Shown here: positions 8,478 through 17,143 of the stretch, one piece after another
Position numbering within the stretch: position 1 is the first letter of the stretch
How the letters are laid out: each line of letters begins with the position of its first letter
Virus record (IMG/VR): IMGVR_UViG_3300028393_000083
Span: 1-56,134 of that record
Direction: 5' to 3' (one strand)
DNA from: a virus
DNA length: 56,134 nt
The notes under the pieces: model-generated
Database searches by the model: none
Told to the model about the DNA's origin: nothing
The model's input: the letters and a program-made list of their open reading frames with translations, nothing else
Program-made: the position numbers and the translations under genes

Positions 8478-8687
8478 TTAACCTTCTAGATATTTCTCTA
8501 AAGTCAATTCATGTTTGTGAAAACTCTCCTCAATGAAACATCCATATTCGCTTTTATACTGCACCCACCAACAATTAGGATTTGTCAAATATAAGGACGT
8601 AATTACTCCCCAACAATTGACGGAGCCGCCATATCCACATGCATCAATATCCTGATGCGAAATCCACACATTATCTCCGATTTTCAT
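8478..8687 (-). CDS. Hypothetical protein, 69 aa
   Basis: The sequence begins MKIGDNVWISHQDIDACGYGG and is rich in Trp and Cys (NCWGVIT, NCWWVQYK), suggesting a small beta barrel such as an SH3-like domain. The function is not recognised. Its ATG overlaps the upstream stop as ATGA, indicating translational coupling. Confidence 0.6.
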   Translation of the reverse strand: MKIGDNVWISHQDIDACGYGGSVNCWGVITSLYLTNPNCWWVQYKSEYGCFIEESFHKHELTLEKYLEG

Positions 8688-8917
8688 TTTCGAATTAGTA
8701 AAAGTTTAATGAGATTGAAAGTGACAATACACATTTCAATTATAAGTACACTAATAATTGCCACAACAACACCAAGCCAAAAATTTTCACAAAGTTTTCC
8801 ATATTGAATTAACCATGGTGGTACATTAATTACCAAAGTGGTAAATGGTATTGAAATCAGTGATGTGGCAAGGAATAGTGTAACAATCAATGCTAAGATA
8901 TTACTAATGATTTTCAT
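8684..8917 (-). CDS. Small membrane protein with two predicted helices, 77 aa
   Basis: I start it at the ATG at 8917 (MKIISNILALIV) because this lies next to the upstream stop (8919) and is preceded by TAAT, like other starts here. A longer frame beginning further upstream would overlap the neighbour. Two hydrophobic segments (residues about 5-30 and 45-70) predict an inner-membrane protein. Function unknown. Confidence 0.6.
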   Translation of the reverse strand: MKIISNILALIVTLFLATSLISIPFTTLVINVPPWLIQYGKLCENFWLGVVVAIISVLIIEMCIVTFNLIKLLLIRK

Positions 8918-8918
8918 A

Positions 8919-9137
8919 TTATTTCGTTGGTAGATTTCGAGTAGATTCATAACCTTTACGGCAAGCATCAATTACTTTTGGATGAATATAATGTTCTGGT
9001 ACAGTAGCTTCATGATCATTAATTCTACACCAATCACCATCATCAGTTCCAAAATAGTACGCAATCCTAAGATCGTGAACATTAGGTTCTTCGTCAATTG
9101 CACATGTTGAATGCATTAGATTATTAATTATTCCCAT
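8919..9137 (-). CDS. Hypothetical protein, 72 aa
   Basis: An acidic, His/Asp-rich protein (YYFGTDDGDWCRINDHEATVP) that resembles no family I can name. It overlaps the upstream gene by 14 nt in another frame. Confidence 0.55.
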   Translation of the reverse strand: MGIINNLMHSTCAIDEEPNVHDLRIAYYFGTDDGDWCRINDHEATVPEHYIHPKVIDACRKGYESTRNLPTK

Positions 9138-9477
9138 GATTGTTAAAGATGTGTTTTCTATATCGCATAATATTAGTAAGATAAAGTAAATCCATATCTT
9201 CTAAATCTTGTTCATACGTCTTCATATTTTTTGAAGTCAATTCAGCTTTAATGATAGAATCGATATGTACTCCTCGATCTCGCTCGATATACTCCTTAAA
9301 TTCTTCAAAAAACCCTTGTTCAAACGACGAAAACTTTCTCGAGGAGAATTCCCTAGATTTAATAAATTCCATTGTACAAGCAAATAGAATATTTAAAATT
9401 GGATCTTCATTAGTAGTTGCAGATGCGGAGAACATCTCAGAAAGACGTTCATATAACGATTGTGTTTTATTTTTCAT
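9124..9477 (-). CDS. Hypothetical protein, 117 aa
   Basis: Predicted to be mostly helical and acidic, with no known motif. Its ATG lies 5 nt from the end of the TnpB element, so its original upstream region may have been replaced by that insertion. Confidence 0.6.
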   Translation of the reverse strand: MKNKTQSLYERLSEMFSASATTNEDPILNILFACTMEFIKSREFSSRKFSSFEQGFFEEFKEYIERDRGVHIDSIIKAELTSKNMKTYEQDLEDMDLLYLTNIMRYRKHIFNNHGNN

Positions 9478-9482
9478 AGTTA

Positions 9483-10705
9483 CAATTTTTATTGAAAATT
9501 TTCAGTAAGATTGTTTTTAGTATCCGGGGCTATAAGCTCCGAACCATCAATCTTAAATAAACCTTCTGGTTTCCAAAAGAAACCCTTGCCTAAGTTAAGA
9601 CCTTTGCCTAAAAAGTTAAACGGAATCGGTTCAAGATCACATTCATGATTCATAGCGGCGTTAAAGTCGGCATCACCGACCCATCCGCAGTTTTTACATG
9701 AATACTCCTTCCCTTCCTATTAGCCTTCCGGACCAGACTGTATTGATGGCATCTTTGAGACCGATAAACACTTTCTTGCAAAACAACTGGAACCTCCAGT
9801 TCTTCACAACGCCATAAAACCTTATCTCTTATCTCAGGATTCGACCAATGAGTCATACTTCTGGAAGTTTTAACACCTTTATTGATGTTGACGATCTTTT
9901 CCAACCTAACTTCCGATAGGTTAGAAAAATCCAATTGGTTTATGCTCCAATTGACAAAATTTTTACGATGGGTTTGAGCTTTCTTAAAGCCTTTAGAACC
10001 CTTCTTTTTTCTTGATAACTTTTTGATTACTGATTGTAATGAATGGCCATGGCAATCGGCATCTGGTGTGGTTTGACCATCGGAAAGAGTTGCAACTGTT
10101 TTAAGACCTTGATCAATACCAATAATCTTATCACCTTGTGCTTTTGGACTCTTTTCTACCTTCCAAGCAAGCTGAAAATGATTCTTGAAAATCTTAATGG
10201 AATTACAGATAGTTCCGTTCTTACTCCACTTTTGGAAAGGTTTTGTTTTATCAATAGGAATATTAATATGACCAAATACTTTCCCTAAAGATTTTAGTCT
10301 GGCAAATCCAGCAAACTCTTTACTTTTATCAAATTCGAAGTCTAAACATAATCAACTCAGTTGAGGATATATGATATTCTTTATTTCAGGTTTTGAATAT
10401 ACTGAATTTAAATTCTTCCCATACTTTTCATTTATGAATAATCGCCGTTTTTGCTTTTCAATAGTTCCCGCAACAATTCCTCTTGCTTGATCAATGCAAC
10501 GCCTTAAAGCTCTAGCAGACATGCCAGTTTTATCGACATAAGAAGTATCTAGATATTTTGCGATTACTAAATTGTCTGGTAAATTATCCCAAATATTATT
10601 AATAGCAATTCTACATATCTTATCATACTTATGAACAAATGCTTCCAGACGAGAATCCTTTCCGAGATTCAATTTCTTGAAGGAATGCCTTGTGGAACCC
10701 ATCAT
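9483..10705 (-). pseudogene. tnpB: TnpB-like (IS200/IS605 OrfB) gene, copy 1, decayed
   Basis: One reading frame covers 10705 down to about 9710, interrupted by a single in-frame TGA (10349-10351), and then shows a 1-nt deletion near 9715. The fragments encode an N-terminal helical domain, RuvC motif I (GIDQGLKTVATLSDG), the glutamate segment (VRLEKIVNI), and the zinc-ribbon region. Past the deletion the other frame restores the CGWVGDADFNAA active-site aspartate. TnpB proteins are RNA-guided nucleases of the Cas12 ancestry; this copy should be dead. No TnpA transposase is present. The 3' end carries an A+T palindrome shared with copy 2. Confidence 0.85.
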
Positions 10706-10721
10706 GGTAAAATGGTCCCTT

Positions 10722-11801
10722 TCAAGGATATAAATAAGTTATTACTGAGCTTTTAAGTTTATTTTGAAACCATGTAGCTGCCTTTTTAGATACAGCTCCT
10801 GTAATTTCCTTTCGGGAAATATCAGATGCTAACAATGAATCAGATTCTTCATTCCAGATATCTTCAACAACCCATTTAATAAAATTGGCAATTTTCTGAG
10901 GAACTGCATCTGCGGGAGATGATACTACAATACCATAACCTTGCTCAAGTCTATCTTCATTACAATAAGTCTCTACCGCAACTTGTATTGAATCCAGCTT
11001 TACAACCTCAACTGTTATTGTCTTTTTTACATGAGATTTTGAATGAGATTCACCCTTAACTTTAAAAGCTCTTGAAAAGCTAGGATCATCAATGGGTTTA
11101 AAAACAATACCTTCTCCATGGCCTGAAATATCGAAAGTTTTTGCGAAAGGGCATTCCTTATCAATACTATCAACCCATTGATTCATGATCTCAATAGATT
11201 TATTGGCTTGATTCAAATCAACTTCAATAATATATGGTTTTGTTCGGCGAACATTAAATACTCCGATATCAGGATTCTCGTAGGATGTAGAACTCCATAC
11301 AGAAGTAACTTCTTCATTACTATTGTCAGTTGTAAACACTTGCTTAACTCCAAAGATAACAAACATTTTTTGCATAGAACTGAGAGCAACTCCCCCTTGA
11401 ATTGAGCCCCCACACCATTCGCCATAAACAATAGTTCTTACCCCATCATTATCTGACTTAAAATGAGGGACGATCTTATACCCATCCTTGGCGACCCAAT
11501 GAGCAAATCCTGCATTATCTTTAATCTGATCAATTACATTTTCTCGGGATTGACAGTAATATGTCCCATCAGAATTAATTACGATTGCTGCATTAGTGCC
11601 ATGAAGTTTTACAAAACCTTCAAATGTTATAATGGGCAATTCTTTTGTATCATCATAGATTGGATCTCCTTTCTCATCAACTCCTGAGAATTGGTAAGAC
11701 AGTTTTAAGCTTTGTAATACTTGATGATATTGTCGAATTTTTGGGAACGCGTAGTGTTTCATATTAGTAGTTATTGGTGAGTGACTCTTATTAATTTTCA
11801 T
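10722..11801 (-). CDS. RNA ligase, Rnl2-like nucleotidyltransferase
   Basis: The 359-aa protein shows the nucleotidyltransferase motifs in order: motif I GFVKLHGTNAA (catalytic lysine), motif III VYGEWCGG, motif IV GEGIVFKP, and motif V FKVKGESHS. KLHGTN is typical of the RNA-ligase (Rnl2/DRB0094) branch rather than DNA ligase. It would seal RNA nicks, for example in cleaved host tRNA. A protein resembling a cyclic-phosphate-processing receiver domain at 25023-25472 could cooperate. A start at 11762 is also possible. Confidence 0.85.
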   Translation of the reverse strand: MKINKSHSPITTNMKHYAFPKIRQYHQVLQSLKLSYQFSGVDEKGDPIYDDTKELPIITFEGFVKLHGTNAAIVINSDGTYYCQSRENVIDQIKDNAGFAHWVAKDGYKIVPHFKSDNDGVRTIVYGEWCGGSIQGGVALSSMQKMFVIFGVKQVFTTDNSNEEVTSVWSSTSYENPDIGVFNVRRTKPYIIEVDLNQANKSIEIMNQWVDSIDKECPFAKTFDISGHGEGIVFKPIDDPSFSRAFKVKGESHSKSHVKKTITVEVVKLDSIQVAVETYCNEDRLEQGYGIVVSSPADAVPQKIANFIKWVVEDIWNEESDSLLASDISRKEITGAVSKKAATWFQNKLKSSVITYLYP

Positions 11802-11813
11802 TTTGTTTGTTTT

Positions 11814-12041
11814 TTAGATTGGTTTAATATATTTTACAGCTAATGGATTTTCAAATTGAGCAATTCGTATTCGATTATGTCTTGCCCGAATTCGTTGACC
11901 ATCAATTGTAATATTGTGCCCACGACCACCGTCAGTGAAATCGGAAATCGCATAAACCATTAAAGAAGCTTTTTCAATTCTTGAATCATAATCAGAGCCA
12001 AGAATATGCTTGTAATATAATTTATAGAGATAATGGATCAT
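11814..12041 (-). CDS. Hypothetical protein, 75 aa
   Basis: A basic protein containing DFTDGGRGHNITIDGQRIRARHNRIRIAQF, which looks like a short strand-rich nucleic-acid-binding patch. The family is not recognised. It lies 12 nt upstream of the RNA ligase start. Confidence 0.55.
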   Translation of the reverse strand: MIHYLYKLYYKHILGSDYDSRIEKASLMVYAISDFTDGGRGHNITIDGQRIRARHNRIRIAQFENPLAVKYIKPI

Positions 12042-12108
12042 AATTTTGTTAGAGAGATTACTTAGAATTAGTTGCGATTTCAGTAAGTAAATTTTTAGAC
12101 GAATATCC

Positions 12109-12279
12109 CTATTCTGATGCAGATTCTTCTGAATCCTTGGAAATCTTCTTAAGAAATGCGGCTTCTAACTCTGCGCATTCTTCAGGAGACTTTCCTATAC
12201 ATTCCTCAACCAATTTTTTAGTGAGAATCTTTGCGAGCTGTTTTGTGCCCGTGTGTCTAATATATTTACTTTTGCTCAT
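12109..12279 (-). CDS. Small basic/acidic helical protein, 56 aa
   Basis: I start at MSKSKYIRHTG; a start eight codons earlier is possible but overlaps the upstream gene more deeply. The N-terminus is Lys-rich and the C-terminus Glu/Ser-rich. No family recognised. Confidence 0.5.
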   Translation of the reverse strand: MSKSKYIRHTGTKQLAKILTKKLVEECIGKSPEECAELEAAFLKKISKDSEESASE

Positions 12280-12715
12280 TCTGTTTTTTATTATTTGTTT
12301 CACTTCTTTTCACTATGATCTCCATATATTCAGGCATTGTTCGGGCTAATTTTTTCATTTCAGCTCTATTTTTACAAAATATATCAAAAACATATTTACT
12401 ATCCTTTTTTCCACCAGCTGCCGTTTTTCTTGTTACCGCCGGTCCTCTATCTTCTACGATATATTCATGTCCTAATTTTGGAATAATGATGTGAGTCCCA
12501 AATTTAAAGTTAGGGTGTGCAGCAACCGTATGATTAGGAGTAGCTTTCTTTACATTAGCTTGAGCAACATGTGAACCAAAAGGTTCCTCAGCACAATAAT
12601 AAGTGATCCTAGCTTTGATGGTTTGATCTGTAGATTCAATGTTTGTTTGTGGTGATGCAATAGAACTACAGGACGATAGTATTAAAAACATAAGTGTTGA
12701 TAATAGATATTTCAT
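12266..12715 (-). CDS. Lipoprotein with a 3D/RlpA-like beta-barrel domain
   Basis: The N-terminus MKYLLSTLMFLILSSCSS is a signal peptide with lipobox LSSC, so the mature protein should be anchored at Cys16. The rest matches the 3D (double-psi barrel) pattern: ARITYYC, VAAHPNFKFGTHIIIP, YIVEDRG, then DSKYVFDIFC. Such domains occur in lytic transglycosylases and cell-wall proteins. A phage lipoprotein of this kind could act in envelope remodelling, lysis or superinfection exclusion; which one cannot be told. A promoter lies at 12758-12786. Confidence 0.75.
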   Translation of the reverse strand: MKYLLSTLMFLILSSCSSIASPQTNIESTDQTIKARITYYCAEEPFGSHVAQANVKKATPNHTVAAHPNFKFGTHIIIPKLGHEYIVEDRGPAVTRKTAAGGKKDSKYVFDIFCKNRAEMKKLARTMPEYMEIIVKRSETNNKKQNEQK

Positions 12716-12757
12716 ATTTGTTTATGGTTGAAGGCATTTAAATTCCCATAAAAGGAA

Positions 12758-12786
12758 ATTATATCATATGCCATTGTTATTGTACA
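12758..12786 (-). promoter_or_regulatory. Early-type promoter for the lipoprotein gene
   Basis: TGTACA, 17 nt, TATAAT on the minus strand. One base differs from the common -35 in this genome. The rest of the 12716-12888 gap holds nothing I recognise. Confidence 0.55.
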
Positions 12787-12888
12787 TGAAGAAATAAATC
12801 ATCACACACTAGACTTCAATCACGATGCCGAAATGCATCTATCGAATATTCTACATTACCAACTTATAGTAAATGCAGCTATTTTTAT

Positions 12889-13614
12889 TTATAACTTAGA
12901 ATCTGATAAATACTCAGATTTCACCAAAATATATTTCATTTTCTTTGCCATTTTTGGAGATAAAGTTTTGTACCAACTATATCCTTCAGCTTTTTTGTAT
13001 AATTTTCCAGGCTCTCCTGAAATTTCACATGTTTTTGAAGATAAATTCTCAACTAATCGTACCATACCTGCAACAACCTGATCTCCGCCTGAGTAGTAGA
13101 AGCGAAGTTCTCCAAATTTTTCCTTAATTTGGTTTATAACTACTTTAGGAACTTTTTCTATATGCCACTTATAATGTGGTCGAAACCAGGAGAAAAAATA
13201 TTGGGTATTTGTAAAAATTGATAATCTCCAAGGATGTTTTTCTTTTATTAATTCTAAAATCTCAGGTTTAATAAGCCAATATTCATCGGTCTTATCTGAT
13301 TTTGTTTTATATTTTTTATATGGATCAAGCAATCTATAGAAAACTTCACCTAAGGGTCTAATAAATTTATTATAGATAAACAGTTTAATAGTAAACAACA
13401 TTTTATTTTTCTGAGTATGGCTTTCTCCAAATGTTGTATAATTATTAATGGATGCACAAAGATTTTCCACAAGAAATTTCCATCCATCTGGGACATAAAT
13501 TCCACAATCTGTGCAAATTGGTTTATTCTCACAATCTTTATTAAAAAGATTGGGATAAAGGTTCATAAGATGCTCTTCGAATGATATTTCTGGTTGTGTT
13601 ATTTTTTTACTCAT
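12889..13614 (-). CDS. Conserved phage protein of unknown function, 241 aa
   Basis: I start at MSKKITQPEISF (13614); the frame is open further upstream but that part would overlap the neighbouring gene antiparallel to its codon sense and looks non-coding. The body contains a CxxC (ICTDCGIYVPDGWKFLVENLC) and the sequence IKEKFGELRFYYSGGDQ...CEISGEPG...YSWYKTLSP. I recognise this as a recurrent phage and prophage family whose function is not established. The cysteines suggest a small zinc-binding site. Confidence 0.65.
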   Translation of the reverse strand: MSKKITQPEISFEEHLMNLYPNLFNKDCENKPICTDCGIYVPDGWKFLVENLCASINNYTTFGESHTQKNKMLFTIKLFIYNKFIRPLGEVFYRLLDPYKKYKTKSDKTDEYWLIKPEILELIKEKHPWRLSIFTNTQYFFSWFRPHYKWHIEKVPKVVINQIKEKFGELRFYYSGGDQVVAGMVRLVENLSSKTCEISGEPGKLYKKAEGYSWYKTLSPKMAKKMKYILVKSEYLSDSKL

Positions 13615-13630
13615 AATTAACATTGGGGGG

Positions 13631-13831
13631 TTAAAAAGGATGTGGGATATTCGGAACAAGTGGTAAATGAAACAGTGGAAGAACTTTACAATCTGAATAA
13701 AACAGAATCGAAGGGTTAGGAGGATTATTTCTGAATTCCTCAAATTCTTTCCGAAGATATGCAAGTTCTTTACGTAGATCCTCAATTTCTTTAAGTAATT
13801 CTGATTTTTTATGTCCATAGATATCCAACAT
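13631..13831 (-). CDS. Small coiled-coil protein, 66 aa
   Basis: Residues 8-36 (KKSELLKEIEDLRKELAYLR and beyond) form a clear heptad coiled coil, followed by a Pro-rich tail. It overlaps the upstream gene by 23 nt. A small structural or adaptor role is possible; no family assigned. Confidence 0.55.
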   Translation of the reverse strand: MLDIYGHKKSELLKEIEDLRKELAYLRKEFEEFRNNPPNPSILFYSDCKVLPLFHLPLVPNIPHPF

Positions 13832-14627
13832 TTTTTGTGATTACTCCCATAGCCCATTGATCTTTCTCTTCGATCAATGCTTCAATCCGATTAGTCTCTG
13901 CATAAATTTTTTCATACGTTGCTCCAAATCGTTCTTCACAAGACTTAAGTACTGTAAATGAAATCCCATTTACAATCTTTTTATCTTTTTGAATCCAATC
14001 ATCAGAAAAAGTACTTTCCGGATATGATGCATTAAGATCAATCTCTAATTGCGGCCGTTCGGTCTTTACATATTCATATGCTTTTTTAAGATCACCATAT
14101 AATTTATTGATATTATCGACATACTCTTGTGTTGCATATCCTTTCTCAATATCTTCACTCCAGTCCATATCGAGCTGATCCAAACAATTTTCTTCTTCAA
14201 CGAAGTTTATCAAACAAGTGAATAGAAGATTTGGAATTAAATCAACTTTATCCGTCCAAGTTTTTGGAATGGAATTTCTCAACCAATCTTGGCAATCTTC
14301 ATTATCTTCACTAGTTTCTGTTTTTGTAGAAGGTTTCTCCATCAATGCAGCCTTTAATTCCTCAACTATTTTTTTCTGATAAATGAGTTCATTCCTATAA
14401 GCTTGAATTAGATTATTAGCATTATGAGTATCTGTTAAAAGAGCTTTATCGACTTCTTTTAGCCACAATTGACATATTGGATCAGACAGTTTAAATTCAT
14501 ACTCTTCTGGTTCGGTGTAATTTGAATCACTTGTATATTTACACATAATAGCTTCTCGTACTTCTTTAGGATATGCATAATCAGTAGGTTCAAATTTATA
14601 ATCCGTCGGTTTAAATTTGGAATTCAT
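13809..14627 (-). CDS. Hypothetical protein, 272 aa
   Basis: A largely helical acidic protein with no motif I recognise. It begins MNSKFKPTDYKFEPTDYAYP, a short internal repeat. The start is well defined: the ATG sits 6 nt after a TATAAT box with a correctly spaced TTTACA, which implies a leaderless transcript. Confidence 0.65.
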   Translation of the reverse strand: MNSKFKPTDYKFEPTDYAYPKEVREAIMCKYTSDSNYTEPEEYEFKLSDPICQLWLKEVDKALLTDTHNANNLIQAYRNELIYQKKIVEELKAALMEKPSTKTETSEDNEDCQDWLRNSIPKTWTDKVDLIPNLLFTCLINFVEEENCLDQLDMDWSEDIEKGYATQEYVDNINKLYGDLKKAYEYVKTERPQLEIDLNASYPESTFSDDWIQKDKKIVNGISFTVLKSCEERFGATYEKIYAETNRIEALIEEKDQWAMGVITKNVGYLWT

Positions 14628-14633
14628 ATTATT

Positions 14634-14662
14634 ATTATAAACTAATTTTGATGCTTTGTAAA
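14634..14662 (-). promoter_or_regulatory. Early promoter overlapping the NADAR gene end
   Basis: TTTACA, 17 nt, TATAAT; the next ATG (14627) is 6 nt downstream of the -10 box. The -35 lies inside the last codons of the gene ending at 14642. Confidence 0.75.
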
Positions 14663-15217
14663 TGCGTATTTTCTAACCCACCCTATAATATCTCCAAGTA
14701 GATTTTTCCCAGACCAAAGTGTTTGATCAAAACATGCAGGATCATCAATATCAATTCCAGTTCCCCAAACGAGATCAATTGCAGTAGATTCTGCAAATTT
14801 TGTGTCATAAGGAAATTGCATTATGAAGTTTTTAAGATGTTCATTTTGTGTGAATTTTTGAAAATTTCCAATAGAAACTAATTCGAATTTCATACTATCC
14901 CAAATCTCCTGATCATAATTCTTAACTTGTCTGCCGAGCGCTTGCATTTCCCGAGGATTTCTTTCATTCATGATCTTTTCAAGAGTCTCTTTATCACCAA
15001 ACAATTTAGCCTTTGCTGCCATCATAAATTGTTCTGCGCACATATAAGTGATCGGAGGATCATCCCAGTTATCACATAATTTATGACTTGTAAAGTTTGA
15101 TGATTGATTAGAGAAACACCCCCACCATTGGGAAAAAGGGCTTGTTTTGAAAAGACATACTCTGTTCTCAATTTTGCACCCGTATTCTTCGGGACTCTTC
15201 AATGTTTCTATTTTCAT
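14642..15217 (-). CDS. NADAR (YbiA-like) N-glycosidase
   Basis: The 191-aa protein matches the NADAR fold end to end: FSQWWGCFSNQ, MCAEQFMMAAKAKLFGD, NPREMQALGRQVKNYDQEIW, GNFQKFTQNEHL, and DLVWGTGI near the C-terminus. Family members cleave N-glycosidic bonds of ADP-ribose-type and riboflavin-precursor substrates, and some remove ADP-ribose from nucleic acid. In a phage, a plausible role is countering ADP-ribosylation defence or recycling NAD-derived products; that is inference. Start chosen at MKIETLKSPEEYG, next to the upstream stop. Confidence 0.8.
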   Translation of the reverse strand: MKIETLKSPEEYGCKIENRVCLFKTSPFSQWWGCFSNQSSNFTSHKLCDNWDDPPITYMCAEQFMMAAKAKLFGDKETLEKIMNERNPREMQALGRQVKNYDQEIWDSMKFELVSIGNFQKFTQNEHLKNFIMQFPYDTKFAESTAIDLVWGTGIDIDDPACFDQTLWSGKNLLGDIIGWVRKYAFTKHQN

Positions 15218-15221
15218 ATTG

Positions 15222-15596
15222 TTAATTAAATTTCCGCGTTTGACTTTGATTGAATTGTGGAATCCCCAAAGCATCTTTACCTGAACTCTTCGATCCCTTT
15301 ATAAGATAGTATCCAGCATTACTCCATTCCTCATAAGACATTGCCGTATCATCCATTTCTAATTTTAAACTCTTTAGATTTTTAACTCCTCCTCTTGGTA
15401 ATATATAACCATCTTTATGATAATGGAATAAAAACTTATCTTCTTTAACTTTCTTCTGTTTTGCTACTGTACTCGCCGACAATAATTCATGATCAATTGG
15501 TTGGGTCTCGAAAAAGTCCATTCCAGAATCATCATGAAATAATTCTGGAAGTTTTAATGGAGAATGATCACATAGGAAATCAAGTAGATTGTTCAC
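15222..15596 (-). CDS. Hypothetical protein, 124 aa
   Basis: Contains FLFHYHKDGYILPRGGVKNLKSLKL and a C-terminal ALGIPQFNQ. No family recognised. It starts immediately beside the truncated TnpB copy 2 (15599), so upstream sequence may have been lost to that insertion. Confidence 0.5.
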   Translation of the reverse strand: MNNLLDFLCDHSPLKLPELFHDDSGMDFFETQPIDHELLSASTVAKQKKVKEDKFLFHYHKDGYILPRGGVKNLKSLKLEMDDTAMSYEEWSNAGYYLIKGSKSSGKDALGIPQFNQSQTRKFN

Positions 15597-15598
15597 AG

Positions 15599-16219
15599 AT
15601 TATAATGAGATGTTTCAAAACAGTTGCTACTTTATCCGATGGCCAAACTACACCGGATACAGATCGCCATGGGCATTCCTTGCAATCAGTAATTAAAAAG
15701 TTATCAAGAAAAAAGAAGGGATCTAAAGTATTTAAACTGGCTCAAACCCATCGTAAGAATTTTGTCAATTAGTCTATCAACCAATTGGATTTTTCAGGTC
15801 TGAAGGAAGTCAGACTAGAAAAGATTGTCAACATCAAAAAAGGTGTTAAAACTTCCAGAAGTATGGCTCATTGGTCTAATCCTGAGATTAGAGATAAGAT
15901 AAAACACAGATGTGAAGAATTGGAGGTTCCAGTTGTAGAACAATCATGTGCTTATCGGTCTCAAAGGTGTCACCAATGTTCTCAGGTCCGAAAGGTTAAT
16001 AGGAAAGGTAAAGAATATTCATGTAGTAATTGCGGATGGGTCGGCGACGCCGACTTTAACGCATCTAAGAATCATGAATGTAATCTTACACCAATTCCAT
16101 TTAGTCTTGTCGGCAAAGGTCTTAATTTAGGCTCGGGTTTCTTTTGGAAACCAGAAGGCTTATTTAAGATTGATGGTTCGGAGCTTATAGTCTCGGATAC
16201 TAAAAACAATTTTTATTGA
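15599..16219 (+). pseudogene. tnpB: TnpB-like gene, copy 2, 5'-truncated and in the opposite orientation
   Basis: Homology to copy 1 begins just after RuvC motif I (KTVATLSDGQTTPD) and runs to the natural end. Codon TGG of copy 1 (FVNWSINQ) is TAG here at about 15770, so the gene is also interrupted. Unlike copy 1, the zinc ribbon (RCHQCS...SCSNCGW) and the final aspartate (DADFNASKNH) are intact. The N-terminal half is missing, so the fragment cannot be active. It ends in a perfect 32-bp palindrome. Confidence 0.85.
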
Positions 16220-16238
16220 AAATTTTCAATAAAAATTG
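16207..16238. repeat. Perfect 32-bp palindrome at the TnpB element end
   Basis: CAATTTTTATTGAAAA is followed by its exact reverse complement. The same block with two substitutions occurs at 9483-9514, at the end of copy 1. It probably marks the right end of the mobile element, where subterminal hairpins and the guide RNA of TnpB elements normally lie. Confidence 0.75.
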
Positions 16239-16309
16239 TAACTATAACCACGATCAATTAGTTTTTCAAGTACTTCTCGCACTTCGGAATATTGTTCGGT
16301 TATTTTCAT
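16226..16309 (-). pseudogene. 27-codon remnant of a gene cut by the TnpB insertion
   Basis: A promoter (16318-16346) and a start ATG lead into MKITEQYSEVREVLEKLIDR, but the frame runs into the TnpB palindrome and stops there. The amphipathic helix pattern and the strong promoter suggest a once longer gene whose 3' part was displaced. Confidence 0.5.
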
Positions 16310-16317
16310 ATATGAAT

Positions 16318-16346
16318 ATTCTATATTATTTTTGAAGCTTTGTAAA
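16318..16346 (-). promoter_or_regulatory. Early promoter for the truncated gene at 16309
   Basis: TTTACA, 17 nt, TAGAAT; ATG begins 8 nt after the -10 box. Confidence 0.65.
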
Positions 16347-16356
16347 TAATAAATTA

Positions 16357-16617
16357 TCAATAATCACATATATAAGGAAGCAGTCGTGTATCCTCATCCG
16401 GTCGCGACTTGAGAGAAAGAGATTCACTTTCGCCAGTACATTTACCCCATCGAATAAATCCTGCAGAAATTGGTTTACGTGTTACTCGTTCCCAAGAACC
16501 CCACGATTGATCTCGCATGTGAGAAATACTTTCAGCCATAATGTTATGCGGTACCGATTCAGGAAAGATAAAGATTTCTTCCATGCCAGCATCTTGGGTA
16601 GTTACAATATATTTCAT
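16357..16617 (-). CDS. Small phage protein, paralogue of the next gene, 86 aa
   Basis: The pattern IFIFPESVPHNIMAES...ISAGFIRWGKCTGESESLSLKSRPDEDTRLL parallels the protein encoded just upstream at 16614-16868 (IFPEYVQH...GYIDF...CHGSSHSLGIES...DDETIAE). Both belong to a phage family of unknown function. The two genes overlap by 4 nt (ATGA), so they form a tandem duplicated pair. Confidence 0.65.
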   Translation of the reverse strand: MKYIVTTQDAGMEEIFIFPESVPHNIMAESISHMRDQSWGSWERVTRKPISAGFIRWGKCTGESESLSLKSRPDEDTRLLPYICDY

Positions 16618-16868
16618 TCTTGAATTTTTAAGTTAAGTTCTTCTGCAATTGTTTCATCATCAAAAGATCCTCCAGATTCAATTCCTAGAGAATGCGAAGA
16701 TCCATGGCAATGGATCTTTCCTTCATTATCAAAGTCAATATAACCGGCTCCAGTAATTGCTGAATGCGCAGATTGCTTGAGTAATGTTCCTGCATCAATG
16801 TGTTGTACATATTCAGGAAAAATCATGAATCCTCCCAGCTCGTCTATTACATATTTAAGATTTTTCAT
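16614..16868 (-). CDS. Small phage protein, paralogue of the previous entry, 84 aa
   Basis: Start set at MKNLKYVIDELGG (16868), which abuts the upstream lipoprotein stop (16871) and aligns with the start of its paralogue. Function not known. Confidence 0.65.
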   Translation of the reverse strand: MKNLKYVIDELGGFMIFPEYVQHIDAGTLLKQSAHSAITGAGYIDFDNEGKIHCHGSSHSLGIESGGSFDDETIAEELNLKIQE

Positions 16869-16870
16869 AA

Positions 16871-17143
16871 TTATTCTTTTATAGTTGACCTTGTGCATAA
16901 TGGGAATGTACAACCCAGCATGAATCCAAAGTCATATAAATGGCCTGTATTAGAAACTGCATAAATCACAACATTAGAATCAAAAAAAGATATTAGAAAT
17001 GAAATTGGAAGGATCATACCATGCCAAACCCCATGGAAGAATCCAGGAATATCAGTGGATACAACATTTGCAGAATCTGCACAACTCGATAAAAGTAGAG
17101 CAAATAATACAAGGAATATTTTTGTCATTGTTTTGTTTTTCAT
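16871..17143 (-). CDS. Small lipoprotein with C-terminal membrane segment, 90 aa
   Basis: Signal peptide with lipobox LLLSSC, then the recognisable block GFFHGVWHGMILPISFLISFF...VIYAVSNTGHLYDFGFMLG, found in short bacterial and phage lipoproteins of unknown function. It is likely an inner- or outer-membrane protein. Its transcript probably starts at the promoter at 17243-17271, giving a leader of about 90 nt with a small TTCCGCAAGGAA hairpin. Confidence 0.65.
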   Translation of the reverse strand: MKNKTMTKIFLVLFALLLSSCADSANVVSTDIPGFFHGVWHGMILPISFLISFFDSNVVIYAVSNTGHLYDFGFMLGCTFPLCTRSTIKE

